A stretch of DNA of 64,000 nucleotides from Oscillibacter sp. (lineage in GTDB: Bacteria; Bacillota; Clostridia; Oscillospirales; Oscillospiraceae), in assembly GCA_022797935.1 (NCBI GenBank), contig JAAWLO010000003.1, positions 1 to 64,000 of the forward strand, read 5' to 3'. The translations under genes were made by a program, and so were the position numbers. Below are positions 59,297 to 64,000 of the stretch, piece after piece. The notes below the pieces were generated by a model. It did no database searches, was not told the DNA's origin, and worked only from the letters and a program-made list of their open reading frames with translations. Positions within the stretch are counted from its first letter, which is position 1, and the number at the start of each line of letters is the position of its first letter.

Positions 59297-60373
59297 ATGA
59301 AAGACGTAAAAATTTACTATGGCGACGCATCCCAGGTAAACACTCTGGCTCACAAAAGCTACAGCGAATTCCTCCAGCACACGGAAAAGCGCCAGGAACT
59401 CCCCGGCTTTGACGAGGAATACCTGGACATTGTGGACTACATCATCAAGATCACGCACCGCATTTGGGAGGAAAAGGGCATCGGCGTCATCTATGACACC
59501 TATGCCAACAACTGTCTGGTTCACACGGGAGACTGTGTTTCCACCGGCGTGTCCGGCGTGGTTTCCGGCACGCTGGCCACGCTGCACGCCTTCCCGGACC
59601 GCCGTCTGATGGCGGAGGACGTGGTCTGGTCCGAGGACTCCCCCGGCCGCTTCCTCTCCTCCCACCGCATCCTCTCCACCGGTACCAATCTGGGCGACAG
59701 CAGCTTCGGCCCCGCTACCGGAAAGCGGGTCTACTTCCGCACGATTGCGGACTGCGCCTGCGCCAACAACCGGATTTACGAGGAATGGCTGGTGCGGGAC
59801 AACCTCTGGATTGTTCAGCAGCTGGGCATGGACGCCGATGCTCTGGCACGGGCTATGGCCGCCGGACAGCCTGCGAAAAAAAGTATTGGACGGGATGAGT
59901 GCATGGAAGGACAATTCATTCCTCAGGTCTACCGGGCCAAGGACGACACCCCCGGCCAGCGGCTGCTGGAGCTTCTCAATGAAGTCTATAACCGGAAGAT
60001 GATTAACCGCATCTGCGACTTCTACGCGGAAAACGCGGTGGTTCACACCATCTGCAACCGGGACCTGATGGGCCACGACGAAATCCAAGGCGCTGTGGTC
60101 AGCCTGCTGGCCTCCTTCCCCAACGCCCGGCTGATTGTGGACCGGGTGACCGTCAATGAACGGGAGGGCGTCACCTGCGCCTCCGTCCGCTGGAACCTCC
60201 GGGGCCTTCACGAGGGTCTTGGTCAATTTGGCGCACCCACCGGAAAACTGGTGGAAATTCTGGGTATTACCCAATATCGGATCGAAGACGGAAAAATTGT
60301 TGAGGCCTGGGAGATTTACGACGGTCTGGATGTGCTGCGCCAGCTCCACCTTGGGGACGCGCAGGACGCTTGA
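59297..60373 (+). CDS. Double SnoaL/NTF2-like domain protein, copy 2
   Basis: MKDVKIYYGD...; IWEEKGIGVIYDTYANNCLVHTGDCVSTGVSGVVSGTLATLHAFPD and LNEVYNRKMINRICDFYAENAVVHTICNRDLMGHDEIQGAVVSLLASFPN. Confidence 0.78.
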   Translation: MKDVKIYYGDASQVNTLAHKSYSEFLQHTEKRQELPGFDEEYLDIVDYIIKITHRIWEEKGIGVIYDTYANNCLVHTGDCVSTGVSGVVSGTLATLHAFPDRRLMAEDVVWSEDSPGRFLSSHRILSTGTNLGDSSFGPATGKRVYFRTIADCACANNRIYEEWLVRDNLWIVQQLGMDADALARAMAAGQPAKKSIGRDECMEGQFIPQVYRAKDDTPGQRLLELLNEVYNRKMINRICDFYAENAVVHTICNRDLMGHDEIQGAVVSLLASFPNARLIVDRVTVNEREGVTCASVRWNLRGLHEGLGQFGAPTGKLVEILGITQYRIEDGKIVEAWEIYDGLDVLRQLHLGDAQDA

Positions 60374-61023
60374 CCGGCCTTTCGGAGGGGCTGGACGCCT
60401 TTCGTCTGGCCCTGGAGCTGGCCGGCACAGCGGCTTTCTCCATCTCCGGCGCCATTGCGGGCATCCATAAGGGGATGGACTTGCTGGGAGTCCTGCTGCT
60501 GGGCTTAATTACCGCTAGCGGCGGCGGTGTTCTCCGGGATTTGGTGACCGGCTGTCATCCCCCGGCGGTCTTTCTGGACCCGCTGTGTCCCCTGACCGCC
60601 CTGGCGGCGGCACTGGCTGTGTTTCTCCTGTGTTATTGGGGAAAAACCGTTCACCAAAAGGGCTTTTTAAATGCCATTCTGCTGCTGGCAGACTCCCTGG
60701 GGCTGGGCATCTTCACGGTAAACGGCGTGGCTGCCGCCGCGAAGATCTCGGACGAGTTGTCACTCCTGTTGTTCGCGGGTGTTCTGACCGGCGTGGGCGG
60801 CGGAGTCCTGCGGGACATTCTGACTGAAAGCAAGCCGTACATCTTCGTCAAACATTTTTATGCCTGCGCCTCGATTGCCGGGGCTCTGGCCTACCTTCTT
60901 GGCGTCAGATTCCTTCGGGAGATTCCCGCCGTCTGTCTGGGGGTATTCATCACCGTACTGCTCCGGCTTCTGGCCAGCCACTACCGTTGGAACCTGCCTC
61001 GGATTACCCTGCCAGAAGAATAA
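60370..61023 (+). CDS. Trimeric intracellular cation channel (TRIC/UPF0126)-like membrane protein
   Basis: AGTAAFSISGAIAGIHKGMDLLGVLLLGLITASGGGVLRDLVTG repeated as GVLTGVGGGVLRDILTESKPYIF. Confidence 0.93.
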   Translation: MTGLSEGLDAFRLALELAGTAAFSISGAIAGIHKGMDLLGVLLLGLITASGGGVLRDLVTGCHPPAVFLDPLCPLTALAAALAVFLLCYWGKTVHQKGFLNAILLLADSLGLGIFTVNGVAAAAKISDELSLLLFAGVLTGVGGGVLRDILTESKPYIFVKHFYACASIAGALAYLLGVRFLREIPAVCLGVFITVLLRLLASHYRWNLPRITLPEE

Positions 61024-61070
61024 AAACCGGCCGGTTTTTGGCTCGCCTCGCCAGAAACCGGCCGGTTTTT
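61022..61070 (+). terminator. rho-independent terminator
   Basis: AAAAACCGGCCGG...CCGGCCGGTTTTT. Confidence 0.75.
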
Positions 61071-61192
61071 CACCTCTGCGGAGAGATACCCTGTCTGCGG
61101 GCGTTCCAAGAATCTCACGCCGGACCGGAACCCCCCGCAAGGAAAAAGCGGAGACCGGCGCTGCGGTCCCCGCAAGGGATTCCTGTATTTTT

Positions 61193-61594
61193 TCAGCCGT
61201 TCTCCTTTTCCGCCGTGCCTCCCAAATCAACAACTCTGCTGTAGCCCATGGCCCGCAGGCGCTCTGCTGCCTGAGCGCTCCGCTGTCCGGAATGGGAACA
61301 GAGAAATACCTCCGTATCCTGGGCAAACGGCAGCGGAAGGTCTTCCTGAATATCCTCCAGGGGAAGACAGACCGCACCTTCTCGATGGCCCCGGTCAAAA
61401 TCCTCTTGGGCACGGACATCCAGCAGCAGTGCGCCTCCCTCCAAGCGGGCCTGCAGTTCCTCTGGGGACAGAGGGGTCTCCTCCGGCGGAAGTACGGATG
61501 GAGCGGATCCGTTCCGGGACATTTTACTGGTGTAAAAACGAATCGCGGCCACCCCGAAGCAGATTACGGCGGCCAGAAGAAAAAACTGTTTCAT
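61193..61594 (-). CDS. Rhodanese-like domain protein with N-terminal membrane anchor
   Basis: LEGGALLLDVRAQEDFDRGHREGAVCLPLEDIQ; VFLCSHSGQRSAQAAERLRAMGYSRVVDLGG; ATG at 61594. Confidence 0.88.
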   Translation of the reverse strand: MKQFFLLAAVICFGVAAIRFYTSKMSRNGSAPSVLPPEETPLSPEELQARLEGGALLLDVRAQEDFDRGHREGAVCLPLEDIQEDLPLPFAQDTEVFLCSHSGQRSAQAAERLRAMGYSRVVDLGGTAEKENG

Positions 61595-61751
61595 ATAGCA
61601 CCTCTTTGGAACTGGATGAATCGGATATCGAACATGGTTTATAGTATACCACGTTCTCTGTTGGAAACGCAACCCAAAAAAATCTTCCCTTCTCCGCATA
61701 AACCAGGCTTCCTCTGGAAAGAATAAGCCAACGGAAAGGGGGTGTCCGAGT

Positions 61752-61838
61752 ATGCAGAACCGTGACAACCAGAACCAGAAGGAACAGCAGTCCCAGCAGC
61801 AGAAGGAGCAGCGCAATCAGAAGGAGAACCGCAAGTAA
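61752..61838 (+). CDS. 28-residue Gln/Asn/Lys/Glu-rich microprotein (candidate)
   Basis: ATG after AAAGGGGGTG RBS; MQNRDNQNQKEQQSQQQKEQRNQKENRK. Confidence 0.5.
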   Translation: MQNRDNQNQKEQQSQQQKEQRNQKENRK

Positions 61839-61925
61839 ATCCTTCCCTTCAGCGCAGCACAGCGGCGGAATCCGGCCCCTCTATTGAGAGGTCAGGTCCC
61901 GCCGCTGTTTGTACATTCTTCAAAT

Positions 61926-62627
61926 TCAGGCGCCATAGATCTGCGTATAAATTCCAACCCAGTGCAGTACCGCCCCGGCCAACACAAAGACATGCCAGAC
62001 ACAATGGCTGTACTTCCGCTTCCCGGCAAAGGGGATCATGCCCAAGGTGTAGGCCAGTCCCCCGGCGAAAATGAAACCCAGCAGCACAGGGTCCTGACTG
62101 GCCATGCGGGGCAGGAACAACAGTCCGCTCCAGCCAATGAGGAAGTAAAGCGTGAAATGGAGCGCCCGCCAGCGGCCCGGTCCAAAAACCGCCACCAGAA
62201 TCACACCGGCAAGAATGACAGCCCACTGGATGCAGAAAAGCAGTACCCCCAGCCGTCCCCCCAGATAAAGCAGGAGAATGGGAGCAAACGTACCTCCAAT
62301 CAGCAGGTAAATGGAGGTATAGTCAAACCGGCGAAGCACACGCTTGGCGCCGGAACCGGAGCGCATGGCGTGGTATACACTGCTCATCAGCATCATGAGC
62401 ACCATGCTTCCTCCGTAAACCCAGGAGGCAACCCAGGCCTCTGCCGTTTGGCATCGAACCAGCAGCAGCGTCAGCGCCGCCACGGCCAGCAGCGTCCCCA
62501 GTCCGTGACTGACCGCGTTGAAGACCTCCTCCCCCAACGTGAGCCGGGGAGGTTCATTCCGTGCGCGAATCCGCGCTTTCCGCACGGCCCGCAGACGGGC
62601 TTCCTGTTTTGTCAAAACCGCTTCCAT
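61926..62627 (-). CDS. Hemolysin III/PAQR family membrane protein
   Basis: EEVFNAVSHGLGTLLAVAAL; MSSVYHAMRSGSGAKRVLRRFDYTSIYLLIGGTFAPI. Confidence 0.94.
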   Translation of the reverse strand: MEAVLTKQEARLRAVRKARIRARNEPPRLTLGEEVFNAVSHGLGTLLAVAALTLLLVRCQTAEAWVASWVYGGSMVLMMLMSSVYHAMRSGSGAKRVLRRFDYTSIYLLIGGTFAPILLLYLGGRLGVLLFCIQWAVILAGVILVAVFGPGRWRALHFTLYFLIGWSGLLFLPRMASQDPVLLGFIFAGGLAYTLGMIPFAGKRKYSHCVWHVFVLAGAVLHWVGIYTQIYGA

Positions 62628-63000
62628 TGGAGTACCTCCTTCAAATTAACACCGGTACATCTCCTGATATAGTTTATAATACTATATTACACGATTATTA
62701 TGTAGATTTCAAGTGGTTTTTGAAGAAATTTTTTCGTCTCGGAAAACACACTCCAGATATCTGTAGTTTAGCACAAACCGGTCTGCGCTTCCTTGTGAGA
62801 ACTCCCAAAATTTCAGAAATGAATCCCTTTGTTTTCTATCCGCCTTCGAAATTTTTTGCCAAATAATTTCCAAAATCTACGGATTTGTCTTGAAATCCAA
62901 TAAAAGGTATGATACAATGGCGTTGCTTTTCCAGAGAGGTCCTGGGACTTCTTGGGAGAAGTGAAATAATTCCGGTGCGAAATGGAAGGGAGCGGCGGCG

Positions 63001-64000
63001 TTGTATTTAAAGGCATTGGAAATCCAGGGTTTCAAGTCTTTTCCCGACAAAACCGTCCTTCGCTTCGCAGATGACATTACGGCGATTGTCGGCCCCAACG
63101 GGTCCGGAAAGTCCAACATCTCCGACGCCATCCGGTGGGTACTTGGCGAACAAAGCGTCAAGGGTCTGCGCGGAGCCAAAATGGAAGATGTAATCTTTGC
63201 GGGAGCCGAAGGCCGCAGTCCTGTTGGGTTCGCCCAGGTAACCCTGGTGCTGGACAACACAGGAGGCTTCTTCCCCTCCATGGCGGAGTCGGAGGTGGCT
63301 GTCACCCGCCGGTACTACCGCAGCGGTGAAAGCGAGTATTATCTCAACCGCCAGGCAGTTCGGCTGCGGGACGTCACGGATTTGTTTCTGGATACCGGCT
63401 TGGGCCGGGAGGGCTATTCCATAATCGGGCAGGGAAAAATCGACGAAATCCTCTCCACCCGCAGCAGTGAGCGGCGGGAGGTCTTCGAGGAGGCCGCCGG
63501 AATTTCCCGTTTCCGTCACCGGAAAGAAGACGCGGAACGGAAATTGGCCCGAACAGAGGAAAACCTGGTTCGCATCAACGACAAAATCGCTGAGCTGGAG
63601 CTGCAAGTGGGTCCCCTGCGGGACCAAGCGGAGAAGGCCAAACGGTATCTTCTCCTTCGGGACGAGCTGCGCCTGCTGGAGATTTCGGTCTGGTTGGAAA
63701 ACCTGGACGCCCTTCGGGCAGAGGCCCGCAAACTGGACACCGATTATCATACTGCCGCGAGGGCACGCGATGAGGCCCGAACGACCCTGGATGCTCTGTT
63801 CACTGAATTGGAAGGTTTCGGTGATGAGATGCAGAAAATCGACCTGGTGGTGGACCGGGTTCGAGCGGAACACACGGCTCTGGAGGCCCAGGTCAAGGAG
63901 CATGACTCCGCCGTGGCGGTATTGGAGACCAATATTTTCCATGAGAGGGAAAACATTGGCAGGGCCCGGACGTCGCTCGTGGAAAGCGATTCCCGGGCCG
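63001..64000 (+). CDS. smc: Chromosome segregation protein SMC (5' part, runs off the window)
   Basis: TTG start; LYLKALEIQGFKSFPDKTVLRFADDITAIVGPNGSGKSNISDAIRWVLGEQSVKGLRGAKMEDVIFAG. Confidence 0.95.
   Translation, partial: MYLKALEIQGFKSFPDKTVLRFADDITAIVGPNGSGKSNISDAIRWVLGEQSVKGLRGAKMEDVIFAGAEGRSPVGFAQVTLVLDNTGGFFPSMAESEVAVTRRYYRSGESEYYLNRQAVRLRDVTDLFLDTGLGREGYSIIGQGKIDEILSTRSSERREVFEEAAGISRFRHRKEDAERKLARTEENLVRINDKIAELELQVGPLRDQAEKAKRYLLLRDELRLLEISVWLENLDALRAEARKLDTDYHTAARARDEARTTLDALFTELEGFGDEMQKIDLVVDRVRAEHTALEAQVKEHDSAVAVLETNIFHERENIGRARTSLVESDSRA

Overview
The window is a GC-rich, gene-dense chromosomal segment. It looks like a spore-forming Firmicute of the class Clostridia, probably related to Oscillospiraceae; this is inferred from gene content and order (spoIIA operon, FprA flavoprotein, T-box, glmU-prs-pth-mfd order). 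I saw no rRNA, tRNA, CRISPR array, transposase, integrase or phage genes. Most of the window is conserved housekeeping: gdhA, dnaG-rpoD, T-box/alaS, thiolase, mfd-pth-prs, trmL-pgk-tpiA-gpmI, engB-lon-clpX-clpP-tig, thrC, yraN-rnhB-rbgA-lepB-lepB, spoIIA, and the 5' end of smc. The less ordinary parts are: (1) a probably damage-inducible operon made of a membrane microprotein, a radical SAM protein and its partner, behind an AT-rich tract and a large interrupted palindrome; (2) a mirrored module with two LacI regulators, two double-SnoaL proteins, an SSS symporter and a TRIC-type channel, with cre/LacI-like operators; (3) a primary sigma factor with an apparently multiplied region 1.2 motif; (4) a shrunken GlmU-like protein at the glmU locus; (5) a membrane-fused E2-acyltransferase-like protein with the catalytic His replaced; (6) a MITE-like element at the left edge; (7) a BlaI/BlaR1-type pair with an unrecognised sensor domain and two dyad operators; (8) a 28-codon ORF with no hydrophobic residues apart from the start Met. 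All family calls come from reading the translated sequence; no searches were run.
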